Part shown: positions 1 to 8,794 of the stretch, one piece after another | How positions within the stretch are numbered: position 1 is the stretch's first letter | How the letters are laid out: every line of letters begins with the position of its first letter | DNA from: CAZEVY01 sp964515555 | GTDB lineage: Bacteria; Acidobacteriota; Terriglobia; Bryobacterales; Bryobacteraceae | DNA length: 64,000 bases | Direction of reading: 5' to 3' | NCBI GenBank assembly: GCA_964515555.1 | Contig: CAZEVY010000011.1 | Span: 1-64,000, forward strand | Notes under the pieces: model-generated | Databases searched by the model: none | What the model was told of the DNA's origin: nothing | The model's input: only the letters and a program-made list of their open reading frames with translations | Program-made: the position numbers and the translations under genes

Positions 1-1
1 C

Positions 2-514
2 GGCGGCGTGGCGGTGATCAAGGTCGGCGCGGCCACCGAGACCGAGATGAAGGAGAAGAAGGCCCGCGTCGAGGATGCCATGCATGCCACGCGCGCGGCG
101 GTCGAGGAAGGCATCGTTCCGGGCGGCGGCGTCGCGCTGCTGCGGGCGTCCAAGGCGCTCGAGGGCGTGAAGCTGACCGGCGACGAGCACATCGGGCTCG
201 ACATCGTGCGGCGCGCCTGCGAGGAGCCGGCCCGTCAGATCGCCGGCAACGCCGGTCACGAGGGCGCCATCGTGGTGGAGAAGATCCGCACCACCGGCGA
301 GGCCAGCTACGGCTTCAACGCCGACACCGGCAAGTACGAGGATCTGGTGGCGACCGGCGTCATCGACCCGACCAAGGTCGCCCGCACCGCGCTCCAGAAC
401 GCCGCTTCGATCAGCGCCCTGATGCTGACCACCGAAGCCATGATCTGCGAGATCCCCGAAAAGAAGTCCGCCCCCGCCGGCGGCCCTCCGGGCCACGGCG
501 AGATGGACTACTGA
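2..514 (+). CDS. groEL: Chaperonin GroEL (Hsp60), C-terminal part only
   Basis: C-terminal ~170 residues of the 60 kDa chaperonin, the cytosolic ATP-driven folding chamber that works with GroES. The frame is already open at base 2, so the start and the first two thirds of the gene lie outside the window. Diagnostic stretches are KVGAATETEMKEKKAR near the visible start, EEGIVPGGGVALLRA, and LMLTTEAMICEIPEKK near the end, all typical of the second intermediate/equatorial half. The tail ends HGEMDY instead of the GGM-rich repeat of the E. coli protein, which is common outside Proteobacteria. A strong intrinsic terminator follows within 30 bases, so this is the last gene of its transcript. Confidence 0.97.
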   Translation, partial: GGVAVIKVGAATETEMKEKKARVEDAMHATRAAVEEGIVPGGGVALLRASKALEGVKLTGDEHIGLDIVRRACEEPARQIAGNAGHEGAIVVEKIRTTGEASYGFNADTGKYEDLVATGVIDPTKVARTALQNAASISALMLTTEAMICEIPEKKSAPAGGPPGHGEMDY

Positions 515-542
515 GGATCGCCGCATAGTTCGTGTACAACCG

Positions 543-570
543 GGCCGCCCCTTCCGGGGCGGCCTTTTTC
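543..570 (+). terminator. Rho-independent terminator of groEL
   Basis: A perfect 9-bp GC-only stem (GGCCGCCCC, 543-551, pairs with GGGGCGGCC, 556-564) closes a TTCC loop and is followed by five T at 565-569. It lies 28 bases after the groEL stop and ahead of the next gene, so it should end the chaperonin transcript. Confidence 0.93.
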
Positions 571-634
571 TTTCGGTAGCGGGAACAACTCCATCTCGGG
601 AGCCGTACCTGATCCTAAGGAGTCCCTTCGAACC

Positions 635-1000
635 ATGAAGATTCTTGCCCTCGCCTTCCTCTCGGTCGCCGTGATGCTCGCCGACGTCACCGGCAATTGG
701 TCCGGCGCCCTGTCGATGACAGGCCCCGGCGGCGAAACGCAAAGCCAGCCGATCCTGCTGATCCTCAAGCAGGAAGGCGCCAAGGTCACTGGAACGGGCG
801 GCCGCGACGAGAACGACCGTCATGCGGTCCTCGAGGGGAAGGCCGATAACGGCAAGATTGTGCTCGAAGTGGAGGCGGGCAGTTCCCCGGTCCGCCTGGA
901 ACTGGCGCTCTCGGGCGACGAGCTGAACGGCGAAGCTTCCCGGACTCGTGGCGACGGCTCGAAACAGACCGCGAAGGTCGCCGTCAAGCGAGTCAAGTAG
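635..1000 (+). CDS. Small secreted protein, paralogue of the one at 44690-45049
   Basis: A 121-residue protein of unknown function. The first ~16 residues (MKILALAFLSVAVMLA) are a Sec signal peptide. The mature part opens with DVTGNWSGALSM and ends with AKVAVKRVK. The middle alternates short polar and hydrophobic stretches, as expected for an extracytoplasmic beta-rich (lipocalin-like) domain. The start is supported by AAGGAG at 617-622. The protein at 44690-45049 has the same plan (signal, DVSGKWKVTF, ...KVSGTLTS..., end FDAVAKRVK), so the two belong to one family. It stands alone between the groEL terminator and a convergent ABC gene. A function in the periplasm is inferred only from the signal. 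Confidence 0.85.
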   Translation: MKILALAFLSVAVMLADVTGNWSGALSMTGPGGETQSQPILLILKQEGAKVTGTGGRDENDRHAVLEGKADNGKIVLEVEAGSSPVRLELALSGDELNGEASRTRGDGSKQTAKVAVKRVK

Positions 1001-1009
1001 CGCTCGCCT

Positions 1010-2824
1010 TCAGCGGTACCCCGCCGCCTGCAACTCGAACAGCCGCGCGTAACGCCCACGGGCGGCGATCAGCTCCTCGTGCGAGCCGATCTCGGCCACC
1101 CTCCCTTCGGCGATCACCGCGATGCGGTCGGCGATACGCACCGTCGAGAAGCGGTGCGAGATCACGATGCCGATGCGCCCCTTCAGGTTCGCCTTCAGCT
1201 CGGCGAAGATGCCCGCCTCCGCCTCCGGATCGAGCGACGAGGTCGGCTCGTCGAGAATCCAGATGTCGGCGTCGCGGTACATGATGCGAGCCAGCGCCAG
1301 CCGCTGCCACTCGCCGCCTGAGAGGTCGTGCCCGCCCTCGAACAGCCGTCCGACCTTGGAGTCGAGCCCCTTCGGCATCTTGTTCAGCAGCCACTCGCTC
1401 CGCGAATCCTTAAGCGCCGCCAGCACCCGCGCGTCGTCGACCCGGCCGTCCGGGCGCCCCATCGCGACGTTCTCGCGCACCGAAAGCTCGTAGGTCGCGT
1501 AATCCTGAAACAGCACGCCGATCCGTCCGCGCCACGCTTCCGGGTCGATCTCCCGCAGATCGACGCCCCCGGCGCGCACCGCGCCACGTCCCGCGTCGTA
1601 GAAGCGCAGCAGCAGCTTCACCAGCGTGCTCTTGCCCGCGCCGTTCTCCCCCACCAGCGCGATCAGCTCGCCGCGCCGGATTCCCAGGCTCAGGCCGTCG
1701 ACCGCCGGCTCGGTCCCGCCCGGATAGGTGAACGACACGCCGTCGAACTCGATCGTCTCGATGGGACCCGGCGGCACAGTCTGCGGTCGCGCCGGAACCG
1801 CCAGCAGCGGCTCGATCGCCAGAAACGAGAAGTAATCGTCGAGGAAGGTGGTGTGCTGGTCCACCGCCACGAAGGTGCTCGATATCTGCCCCAGCGCGCC
1901 CGCCACCGCCGTAAACGCGCCGATCACCAGCACCACGCCGCCCGGGTCGATCGCCCCCGCCGCCCCCTGCACCGCCACGAACAGGTACGCCAGGGCGAGC
2001 GCCGTGCCGCTGAGGATGCCCGTGAGGATCGAGACGCGCGTGCCCGAGCGGTACATCAGCGCGCGCTGCCGAAACAGATCCTCGCTGAGCTTCGCGTGCC
2101 GCCCGAGCAGGTAGTCGGCCAGCGTATATGCGCGGATCTCCTTGGTCGTCCGCGGCTGCACCAGGAGATTGCCGATATACTCGCGCTCCCGCTCTTCCGG
2201 CGTCTCCTTGTAGAAGTACTCGTAGAGCTTCGCCGTCACCCGGCGCTCCAGCGCCAGCGAGATCGCCGACGCCGCCAGCGCCAGCAGCACCAGCGCGTAA
2301 TGCAGGCTGGCGAGCAGCGACGCCATCAGCAGGATCGTCACGAGATTGCCGGAGAGGCCCAGCACGCTCCACGTCAGGTCGCCCGGCCGCCAGTTGACCT
2401 CGCGCTTGGCGCGCGCCAGCCGGTCGTGCCAGTCGGAGTTGTCGAAGTGGCCCAGGTCGAGCCGCGACGCCTTCGCCAGCAGCCGCCGCTCGGCCTCCAG
2501 CTCGACGCGCCGCACGAACAGGTTGCGGCCGTATCCCATGTAAGCGCCCACCGCCCGTTGCAACCCCGTCGCCACCCACAGTCCGATCAGGATGGGGAGC
2601 ATGTCGGAGAACGGAATCGCATGCAGCCGCGCCTCGGCGATCTTGTTGACCAGCAGCGCGCCCAGGTACACCGCGATCGGCGGCATGGTCGCGCTCAGCA
2701 TGCCCAACACCGAAAAGCGCACCAGCGATTGCGGCGACGCCGCCCAGGCCAGCGCCAGTCCCTTGCGAAGATTCTCGCGGACGCGGCGCGCGCGGCCCTT
2801 GCCGGTGGGAGCGGGGGAATCCAT
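1010..2824 (-). CDS. ABC exporter, fused membrane and ATPase domains
   Basis: A 604-residue half-transporter. The N-terminal ~330 residues carry the hydrophobic helices of a type-1 exporter membrane domain. The C-terminal ~240 residues are the nucleotide-binding domain, with Walker A GENGAGKST (~residue 395), signature LSGGEWQRLALAR (~500), Walker B WILDEPTSSLD (~525) and the switch histidine in ISHRFSTVR. Such proteins dimerise and expel lipids, peptides or drugs from the cytoplasm; the substrate cannot be read from the sequence. The membrane part is divergent and lacks a peptidase domain, which argues against a bacteriocin-processing transporter. The gene is monocistronic, converging on the small secreted gene and diverging from the 2H phosphoesterase gene. 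Confidence 0.92.
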   Translation of the reverse strand: MDSPAPTGKGRARRVRENLRKGLALAWAASPQSLVRFSVLGMLSATMPPIAVYLGALLVNKIAEARLHAIPFSDMLPILIGLWVATGLQRAVGAYMGYGRNLFVRRVELEAERRLLAKASRLDLGHFDNSDWHDRLARAKREVNWRPGDLTWSVLGLSGNLVTILLMASLLASLHYALVLLALAASAISLALERRVTAKLYEYFYKETPEEREREYIGNLLVQPRTTKEIRAYTLADYLLGRHAKLSEDLFRQRALMYRSGTRVSILTGILSGTALALAYLFVAVQGAAGAIDPGGVVLVIGAFTAVAGALGQISSTFVAVDQHTTFLDDYFSFLAIEPLLAVPARPQTVPPGPIETIEFDGVSFTYPGGTEPAVDGLSLGIRRGELIALVGENGAGKSTLVKLLLRFYDAGRGAVRAGGVDLREIDPEAWRGRIGVLFQDYATYELSVRENVAMGRPDGRVDDARVLAALKDSRSEWLLNKMPKGLDSKVGRLFEGGHDLSGGEWQRLALARIMYRDADIWILDEPTSSLDPEAEAGIFAELKANLKGRIGIVISHRFSTVRIADRIAVIAEGRVAEIGSHEELIAARGRYARLFELQAAGYR

Positions 2825-2907
2825 TCCTTCCAGCGTAGGGGAACCGGCCGCAGCCGGACAACAGCCGGTTCACCGGCAGGCCCCGCAGCCCGGCGCCCGC
2901 GTGCAGC

Positions 2908-2937
2908 CTGACGCCGCCCCCGCCGTGGCGCTATGAT
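2908..2937 (+). promoter_or_regulatory. Candidate promoter of the 2H phosphoesterase-FKBP pair
   Basis: CTGACG (2908-2913) and TATGAT (2932-2937) are separated by 18 bases, a reasonable -35/-10 pair. Transcription would begin near 2944, just upstream of the ATG at 2951. The spacing and the AT-rich hexamer in a GC-rich divergent gap are the only evidence. Confidence 0.45.
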
Positions 2938-2950
2938 AAATGCGTACCAT

Positions 2951-3505
2951 ATGGTCCTGCCCGCTACCAACGGGGCCACGCGGATCAACAGCTTCGCTCT
3001 CGTCACCTACATCCCGGAGCCGCTGGGATCCTTCCTCGACGGAATCCGCCGCGAGCTGGAGCGCGACGCTCCCCACTGCCGCAGCCACGTCACCCTGCTT
3101 CCCCCACGGCCCGTCTCCGACGCCGCGCTCGCCTGCGCCGAAATCGAAGCCTCGCTGGCCGCGATCCCCGGCTTCGTCGTGGAGGCCGGCGCCGCCGCCC
3201 TCTTCCAAACCACGTCGGTCGTCTACCTTGCCGTGAGCGCCGGACGCGACGAGTTGATCCGCGCCCACGACCGCCTCAACGCGGGCGTGGCCGCGCAGGT
3301 CGAGGCCTTCCCCTACTGCCCGCACATCACGCTCGCGCAGAACCTCCTCCCCGCCGAAGTCGAACCCGCGCTCCATCTCGCACGCCTCCGTTGGGCCGAC
3401 TACCGCGGACCGCGGCGATTCCCCGTCGAGGCCCTGACCTTCGTGCAGAACACCGCCGGCAACCGCTGGGTCGACGTGAAAGAATGGGCCGTGGCCCGCG
3501 CATGA
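2951..3505 (+). CDS. 2'-5' RNA ligase / 2H phosphoesterase family protein
   Basis: A ~184-residue cytosolic protein with the two H-x-T signatures of the 2H phosphoesterase superfamily: SHVTLLP in the first half and PHITLAQ in the second. The family hydrolyses 2',3'-cyclic phosphates or 2'-5' linkages in RNA or nucleotides; the actual substrate is unknown. An in-frame ATG exists at 2933, but it lies inside the likely -10 hexamer, so the ATG at 2951 is preferred. The stop overlaps the start of the FKBP gene by ATGA, so the two are translationally coupled. Confidence 0.85.
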   Translation: MVLPATNGATRINSFALVTYIPEPLGSFLDGIRRELERDAPHCRSHVTLLPPRPVSDAALACAEIEASLAAIPGFVVEAGAAALFQTTSVVYLAVSAGRDELIRAHDRLNAGVAAQVEAFPYCPHITLAQNLLPAEVEPALHLARLRWADYRGPRRFPVEALTFVQNTAGNRWVDVKEWAVARA

Positions 3506-3941
3506 AGCTTCTTTCGGTCGCCGCCCTCGCGCCGCTCGCGATCCTGGCGCAGCTTGATCCCCCGTTCAACCCAAAGATGCCCGCGGGCGTTCCCGAAATC
3601 GCCGGCCCGGTCGTCGAGGCCGCCACCATGCGCTGGATCGACGTCGCCGCCGGAACCGGCGCGCCCGCCGCGCCCGGCAAGCGCTACACGGTCCACTACA
3701 CCGGCTGGCTGCGCAACGGGACCAAGTTCGACTCCTCCCTCGACCGCAAGGAGCCTCTCCAGTTCGTCCAGGGGCGACGCGCCGTCATCGCCGGATGGGA
3801 GATGGGATTCGAGGGCATGAAGGCCGGCGGCCGGCGGCGATTGTTCATCCCCTACCAGCTCGCCTATGGCGAATCCGGCAGCGGCCCCATCCCGCCGAAA
3901 GCGGAGTTGATCTTCGACGTCGAACTGCTGGCGGTCGACGA
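3502..3941 (+). CDS. Secreted FKBP-type peptidyl-prolyl cis-trans isomerase, cut by assembly gap
   Basis: A prolyl isomerase with a short signal peptide (MKLLSVAALAPLAILAQ) and one FKBP domain at about residues 40-146. Typical motifs are YTVHYTGWLRNGTKFDSS, then GWEMGFEGMKAGGRR, then IPYQLAYGE, and IPPKAELIFDVELL just before the gap. It should assist folding in the periplasm. The final residues are hidden by the N run at 3942, but the FKBP fold is essentially complete, so only a short tail is missing. It is coupled to the 2H gene by an ATGA overlap. Confidence 0.92.
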
Positions 3942-4041
3942 NNNNNNNNNNNNNNNNNNNNNNNNNNNNNNNNNNNNNNNNNNNNNNNNNNNNNNNNNNN
4001 NNNNNNNNNNNNNNNNNNNNNNNNNNNNNNNNNNNNNNNNN
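3942..4041. other. Assembly gap of 100 N
   Basis: Exactly 100 unknown bases, the usual placeholder for a scaffold join of unknown length. It removes the end of the FKBP gene and most of the next gene. Confidence 0.99.
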
Positions 4042-4042
4042 C

Positions 4043-4117
4043 GCCGAGCACCTCGGCCAGGCCATCGCCTACGCGCGCTCCAACGGCATCCAGCCGCCCT
4101 GGTCGTCGACCGAGTAG
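4043..4117 (+). CDS. C-terminal tail of a DinB-like protein (rest lost in gap)
   Basis: The last 24 codons of a gene that starts inside the gap. The peptide contains HLGQAIAYARSNGIQPPWS and then a TAG stop. A histidine followed by GQ-I-YAR-NGI-PPWS is the usual ending of DinB/DUF664-type four-helix proteins in Acidobacteriota, where that histidine is the third ligand of the metal site. These proteins resemble bacillithiol or mycothiol transferases. The identification rests on this one short motif. Confidence 0.6.
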   Translation, partial: AEHLGQAIAYARSNGIQPPWSSTE

Positions 4118-4134
4118 TCGGCGCAACCTCGGTG

Positions 4135-4215
4135 CTGCGCCGCGACCGCCGTTTTCTGCGCCGCGACCGTCGTTTTCTGAGCCGCGCGCGTCGTTTCTGA
4201 GCCGCGCGCGTCAGC
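4135..4215. repeat. Four imperfect tandem copies of a ~21-bp unit
   Basis: The units begin at 4135, 4156, 4177 and 4197. The first two are 21 bases (CTGCGCCGCGACCG then CCGTTTT or TCGTTTT), the third 20 and the fourth 19 (CTGAGCCGCGCGCGTC...). The array fills the gap between the DinB tail and the end of the NHL gene. It has no dyad arrangement resembling a terminator. It may be a dispersed family repeat or a local expansion. Confidence 0.8.
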
Positions 4216-4253
4216 AAGCGGTTCTGTTGGCGAATCTACCCACCGGACCGCGA

Positions 4254-7200
4254 CTACTGCCGTATCGCGATCGTCGTCCGCAGCGCCACCGGCGCCCCCG
4301 CTGCCGGACTGGCGATGTCGGAGAGCAGCACCGTGAGCCCGCTGGCGTTGTTCACCGGCGTCGTGGCCGGAACCGTCGCATTGACCTGCCAGACGCCCAC
4401 CAAGCCCGGCGCCAGTCCCGAATACGTCACCGTGCACTCCACCAGGCCCCCGGCCGCCTGCGTGTTCACGAACACGCGTGGCCGGGCGGCGGTTTCGATC
4501 GCTCCCGTCGCGACTTCGCCGTCCGGCGGCGCGCCCGCGATGACGCCCTGTCCGGTGCCGAACAACTGAATCACCCGCCCGCGCGGCAGCGCGTTCGTGG
4601 GCCCGTTGCGCGAGTTGTCCTCGTTGAGCGCCGCCACCTGCCCGCCCCCCGACCCGTCGTTGGTGAACAGCCCGGGCGACACCGGAACCACAGTCACCGT
4701 GCTGCTGGCGAAGATCTGACCGGTCGACGCGCGCAACACCTGGATTTCCGCGGTCGTGTTCACCGCCGTCGACGACGGCACCAGAAAATTGATCTGCCCC
4801 GGCGATACGAAATAGAGCGGCGCCGCCACGTCGTTGACCATCACCTGCACGTCGGCCAGCTCTCTCGGCAGCGGCACCGGATTCGGCAGTTCGTTGAAGG
4901 ACACCGTCTGATCCGTGAACTCCGGACCCTGGCGGTAGATCGTCGCGATCATCCCCGGCGCCACGCGCAACTGGTTGTTGGCCGCGTTCACCATCGCCAT
5001 GCCCGGATAGTGAATGCCGACCCGGCTGGCCGAGTCCGCCACGTAGAGATTTCCGAACGAATCCAGCGCCACGGCCAGCGCCGCGGTCGTCGACGGCGTC
5101 ACCGGGTGCGCGATGGTGTCGTCATTCACGTCCCCCTGAATCTGCAGCGTGTCGAACTTCGGATACCGGAAGGTCCCGTTCGTCCCGCTGTTGGCCACCC
5201 AAATCTCGCCCGTGCGGCTTACCGCCACGCCCTGCGGCGTGCGCAGGTTGCGGCTCAGCACCAGCACCGCCGACGGGTCGGGACCCGCCGCCACCGCGCG
5301 GCTGAAGATCAGCACGCGATTGTTGTTGCCGTCGGCGACGTAGAGCCGGTCGTCGGTATCGGTCGAAATGTGCCGCGGGGTGTTCATGCGGTTAGGCGTC
5401 GTCCCCGTGCCCGCCGTGGTGAAGTCGGGCTGGCCGAACACACGGCTGGCGGCCATGCCGTTGGAGAAAGGCGAATCGAATAACAACACCCGGTTGTGCG
5501 ATGTATCCGACGCCAGCAGGTGCCCGTCCACCGTGAACGCCAGCCCGAACGGCTGCGCCATGGTGCGCTGCGAGGGGTCCGTCAGCCGCGCCGTGAAGTT
5601 CGCCTGCCCGAGCACCAGATCGGCCCGCGCCGGCCGCTGCGTGTTCACGAAAGGATTCGGGAAGCGCAGGATGCGGCCGTTGCCCTGGTCGGCCACCCAC
5701 ACGTTGCCTTGCGCGTCCACCGCGACTCCCACCGGAAACAGAAGTCCCGTGTCCGACGGCGCCTGGTTGTCGGTGGGCGGGAAGTTCGCAACCGACCGCA
5801 GGAAGTCCGGCTGCCCGAGCACGATGTCGGCGCGGTCTCCGGGTCGCACCCGGCGGGCGTCGGCGAAGCCCAGCACCCGGTGATTGTTGACGTCGGCCAC
5901 ATACAGCCGCGGCGGATTGGATCGCGAGTCCACCGCCACCCCCGCCGCCGTCACCACCCCGCTGCGGAAGAAAAACTCGCGGCCTTCGATGAAATTCACC
6001 GAGCGGAACTCGAAGCCCGTCTGTCCCACCACGCGGCGCGCCAGGTAGGGCGCTCCCGAGGAAATCGGCGGACCGTTGGTGAGATCCGGAAACACCGTCA
6101 CCCGGTGATTCTGCGAGTCCACCACGAACACCTCGGTGTTGGCGAACGCCGCCGTTACCGGCGACGCCAGGCTGTTGGCCCCGGGCTCGTTCCGGCCGCG
6201 ATTGGCGCGCGGCAGATCCTGCCCCAGAGTATCCTGACCGATCACCGCGCGCGCCGGCGGCGACTGCCCGTCCTGCGCCCACTGCGGGAACGGATCGTAC
6301 CGCAGGATGCGGTGCGCCGGCGTGTCGACCACAAACGGAACGTCGCCGATCGTGAACACGCCCTCCGGCGGCACGAACGCAGCCGTGTTCCCGCTCGCCA
6401 CGATCAGTCCCAGCGAATGCTCGTTGATGGCCTGCGGCGCGGGCTGCCCCTGCGCCGGTGCCGGCGTGATCCCCATGAGGCGCTGCGCTTCCATGCCGTT
6501 GATAAACGGTCCCACGAACACCAGTACGCGATTCAGCGCGTCGGCGGCGAACAGCCGTCCGCCGGCGTCGAACGCCAGGCTCGCCGGAGCGTTCATCCGG
6601 GCCCGGTTCGTCCTGTTCGCGATGCTTGCCGCCAGCGCCGTTCCGGTGTTGAAGTCCGGCTGTCCGAGCACGATATCCGCGGCCGGTTGATTCGCGGCCC
6701 CGGCGCCGATGCTCGCGGCCGGGTAGCGCACAACCCGGTGGTTGGCCGCGTCGGTGAACCACAGGTTGCCTTCGCGGTCGAACGCCAGGCCCGTGCCGTA
6801 GGCGCGCAGCACCCCGCCGATCGTCGCCGTGGTCGCGATGCTGCGATCGGAGATGCCGCCGGCGTTGGCGTTGCGCGAGCTGAAGCTCGGCTGCCCGATC
6901 ACCATGTCCGGCTGCACCAGGTCGCCGGCGGGCTGCGAGAACGGCCGCGGATAACGCAGGATGCGATTGTTGAGCGCGTCGCCGACGTAGAGATTGCCGG
7001 AACCGTCCACCGCCAGCGCCGTCGGCGTGTTCAGACCCGAGGAGAGCGTCGTTCCCGGACCCAGCGCCGCCGTGGCGAAGCGGTCGCGCTGGCCGATGAC
7101 GACGTCGGCGGCGACGCCGTTCTCGAAATTCGAGGCGTTGCGGAAGCCGAGCACGCGGTTGTTGTTGGTGTCGGCGATGTAGAGGGCGGGCGGATTCGTC

Positions 7201-7379
7201 GACGTGTCGATCGCCACCGCGCGCGGCGTGTTGAGCTCGCGCCCCTCCACCAGGTTCGGCTGGTCGGTCAGGAGCCGAAGCTGCGGATGCCCGACCACGC
7301 GCGCCGGATTCGGATTCAGCTTCGCCTGCGGCCAGACCAGACCACAGGCCGCAACGAACAAAAGGGGGAACCGTTTCAT
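4254..7379 (-). CDS. Secreted NHL-repeat protein with Solibacter-type C-terminal domain
   Basis: A 1041-residue exported protein. Residues 1-17 form a signal peptide (MKRFPLLFVAACGLVWP). Residues ~30-790 are a long series of NHL/beta-propeller repeats, recognisable by recurring phrases such as LYVADTNNNRVLGF, VVIGQRD and VAVDGSGNLYV. The last ~230 residues match the Solibacter-type uncharacterised domain (TIGR03437): MVNDVAAPLYFVSPGQINFLVP and later IQLFGTGQGVI, PRVFVNTQAAGG and WQVNATVPATTP. Function is unknown; the family is exported and expanded in Solibacter-type genomes and is probably involved in surface recognition. It is monocistronic and divergent from the aminotransferase. Confidence 0.9.
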   Translation of the reverse strand: MKRFPLLFVAACGLVWPQAKLNPNPARVVGHPQLRLLTDQPNLVEGRELNTPRAVAIDTSTNPPALYIADTNNNRVLGFRNASNFENGVAADVVIGQRDRFATAALGPGTTLSSGLNTPTALAVDGSGNLYVGDALNNRILRYPRPFSQPAGDLVQPDMVIGQPSFSSRNANAGGISDRSIATTATIGGVLRAYGTGLAFDREGNLWFTDAANHRVVRYPAASIGAGAANQPAADIVLGQPDFNTGTALAASIANRTNRARMNAPASLAFDAGGRLFAADALNRVLVFVGPFINGMEAQRLMGITPAPAQGQPAPQAINEHSLGLIVASGNTAAFVPPEGVFTIGDVPFVVDTPAHRILRYDPFPQWAQDGQSPPARAVIGQDTLGQDLPRANRGRNEPGANSLASPVTAAFANTEVFVVDSQNHRVTVFPDLTNGPPISSGAPYLARRVVGQTGFEFRSVNFIEGREFFFRSGVVTAAGVAVDSRSNPPRLYVADVNNHRVLGFADARRVRPGDRADIVLGQPDFLRSVANFPPTDNQAPSDTGLLFPVGVAVDAQGNVWVADQGNGRILRFPNPFVNTQRPARADLVLGQANFTARLTDPSQRTMAQPFGLAFTVDGHLLASDTSHNRVLLFDSPFSNGMAASRVFGQPDFTTAGTGTTPNRMNTPRHISTDTDDRLYVADGNNNRVLIFSRAVAAGPDPSAVLVLSRNLRTPQGVAVSRTGEIWVANSGTNGTFRYPKFDTLQIQGDVNDDTIAHPVTPSTTAALAVALDSFGNLYVADSASRVGIHYPGMAMVNAANNQLRVAPGMIATIYRQGPEFTDQTVSFNELPNPVPLPRELADVQVMVNDVAAPLYFVSPGQINFLVPSSTAVNTTAEIQVLRASTGQIFASSTVTVVPVSPGLFTNDGSGGGQVAALNEDNSRNGPTNALPRGRVIQLFGTGQGVIAGAPPDGEVATGAIETAARPRVFVNTQAAGGLVECTVTYSGLAPGLVGVWQVNATVPATTPVNNASGLTVLLSDIASPAAGAPVALRTTIAIRQ

Positions 7380-7516
7380 GGAGCTTCTTATGATTAAACC
7401 GCGCGGCCCGGAAAACTCTCCCGGTCGCTAATTGCAACATAACACGTGGCCCCTGTTCTCCGATAGTTACCTCCGGAGGCTTCGTAACGGTACCCGGCGG
7501 CTACTCCGCCGAGGCG

Positions 7517-7522
7517 TATACT
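7517..7522 (+). promoter_or_regulatory. -10 element of a probable leaderless transcript
   Basis: TATACT lies six bases before the ATG at 7529, with no Shine-Dalgarno sequence between them. Transcription would start at or next to the A of the ATG. No good -35 box is visible. Confidence 0.5.
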
Positions 7523-7528
7523 CTTCCC

Positions 7529-8776
7529 ATGAATCGCCGACACCTCTTGCAGGCCGCCGCCGCCGCGCCCATCACCCTCGGCCTTCCCGCCGCCCCGGCT
7601 TCACCCGCTCCCGCACTCCCCGACCCCCGCCTCCACGACCGCGACCCCGAAAAATTCTGGGCGCGCATCCGGCAGGATCAGTTCCTGCTCCCCGGCTGGC
7701 GCGTGTTTCTGAACAACGGGAGCCTCGGTGTCGCCCCGCGCGCCGTGGTCGGCGCCGTCGCCGGGTATCTCCAGCGGTCGGCCGCGCTCGAAATGGACGA
7801 CTATCCCCGCTGGGGCTACGAGACCCTTGACGAGCCTCGCGCCGAGATGGCCGCCTTCCTCGGATGCCGGAACGAAGAACTGGCCTTCACGCACAACGCC
7901 ACCGAGGCCATGAACATCATCGCCGGGGGCCTCGACCTCCAGCCCGGCGACGAGGTCGTCATGACCGACCAGGAGCACCCCAGCGGGCGCTCGCCCTGGC
8001 TTATGAAGCAGAAGCGCTTCGGTGTCGCCGTGCGCGAAGTGGCGATTCCGCTTCCGCCGAAGGACTCCGCCCAGCTTGCCGATCTCCTGATTTCGGCGAT
8101 CGGCCCACGCACGCGCGTGCTGAGCTTCAGCGGCATCACGTCGCCTACCGGTCTGATCTTCCCGGTGCGTGAGATCTGCGCCGCCGCCCGAGCCCGGGGT
8201 GTGCTCACGGTGGTGGACGGCGCGCACATGAACGGGCAGATCGCCATGCGCCTGGGGGACCTCGGATGCGATTACTTCGCCGGCTCGCCGCACAAGTGGC
8301 TGTTCGCGCCCGCCGGCTGCGGGATTCTCTACATGCGCCAGGAGCATGTCGACCGGCACTGGCCGGCGGTGGTCACCGGGCGCTGGGACGACCGCTCGAT
8401 CGGCGTCGCCCGATTCATGCAAATGGGGACGAATAACCGGGCGATATTCGAAGGAATGATCGAGGGGAAGCGCTTCGCCGAGCGTCTCGGCCCGGAGCGG
8501 ATTCTGGCGCGCATTCACCACCTCGCGAAACTGGCCCGCGCCCGCGCCGCCGCGATTCCCTATCTCGAGCTTCTGACTCCCGACGACGACTCGCTCTACG
8601 GGTCGCTGGTGACCTTCCGTTTCCGCGACCGCGACCCCAAGCCCCTGTTCGACCTGTGCCGCAAGCGCCGCATCTGGACGACGGGCAGCGCCCGCCTGCG
8701 CCTCTCGACGCACGTCCACACGCGCCCCTCGGACATCGACGCGTTTTTCGGGGCGATGAAGGAAGCGTTGGGGTAG
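7529..8776 (+). CDS. Class V aminotransferase-fold PLP enzyme with Tat-type signal
   Basis: A 415-residue pyridoxal-phosphate enzyme of the cysteine desulfurase / isopenicillin-N epimerase group. The N-terminus (NRRHLLQ followed by an alanine-rich stretch to about residue 30) looks like a Tat signal. The fold's landmarks are present: FTHNATEAMN, the cofactor aspartate in VVDGAHM (D230) and the Schiff-base lysine in GSPHKWL (K256). The family carries out racemisation, desulfurisation or amine chemistry; the substrate is unknown. A folded, cofactor-loaded protein is what the Tat system exports, which fits the signal. It appears to be transcribed alone. Confidence 0.88.
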   Translation: MNRRHLLQAAAAAPITLGLPAAPASPAPALPDPRLHDRDPEKFWARIRQDQFLLPGWRVFLNNGSLGVAPRAVVGAVAGYLQRSAALEMDDYPRWGYETLDEPRAEMAAFLGCRNEELAFTHNATEAMNIIAGGLDLQPGDEVVMTDQEHPSGRSPWLMKQKRFGVAVREVAIPLPPKDSAQLADLLISAIGPRTRVLSFSGITSPTGLIFPVREICAAARARGVLTVVDGAHMNGQIAMRLGDLGCDYFAGSPHKWLFAPAGCGILYMRQEHVDRHWPAVVTGRWDDRSIGVARFMQMGTNNRAIFEGMIEGKRFAERLGPERILARIHHLAKLARARAAAIPYLELLTPDDDSLYGSLVTFRFRDRDPKPLFDLCRKRRIWTTGSARLRLSTHVHTRPSDIDAFFGAMKEALG

Positions 8777-8778
8777 AG

Positions 8779-8793
8779 TTGTCAGTTATCAGT
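8779..8793. repeat. Upstream arm of the repeat flanking the four-helix-bundle gene
   Basis: TTGTCAGTTATCAGT ends one base before the ATG of the next gene. Its TCAGTTATCAGT core (8782-8793) is the exact reverse complement of ACTGATAACTGA at 9156-9167, so the gene lies between inverted repeats. Confidence 0.85.
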
Positions 8794-8794
8794 C

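Noticed and set aside
4135..4215. CRISPR array
   Set aside because: The units are contiguous, about 21 bases long and without spacers; no cas genes are nearby.
3391..5483. Frames reading through the first N run
   Set aside because: They depend on an arbitrary 100-base placeholder and join unrelated sequence. The real genes on each side are in different frames.
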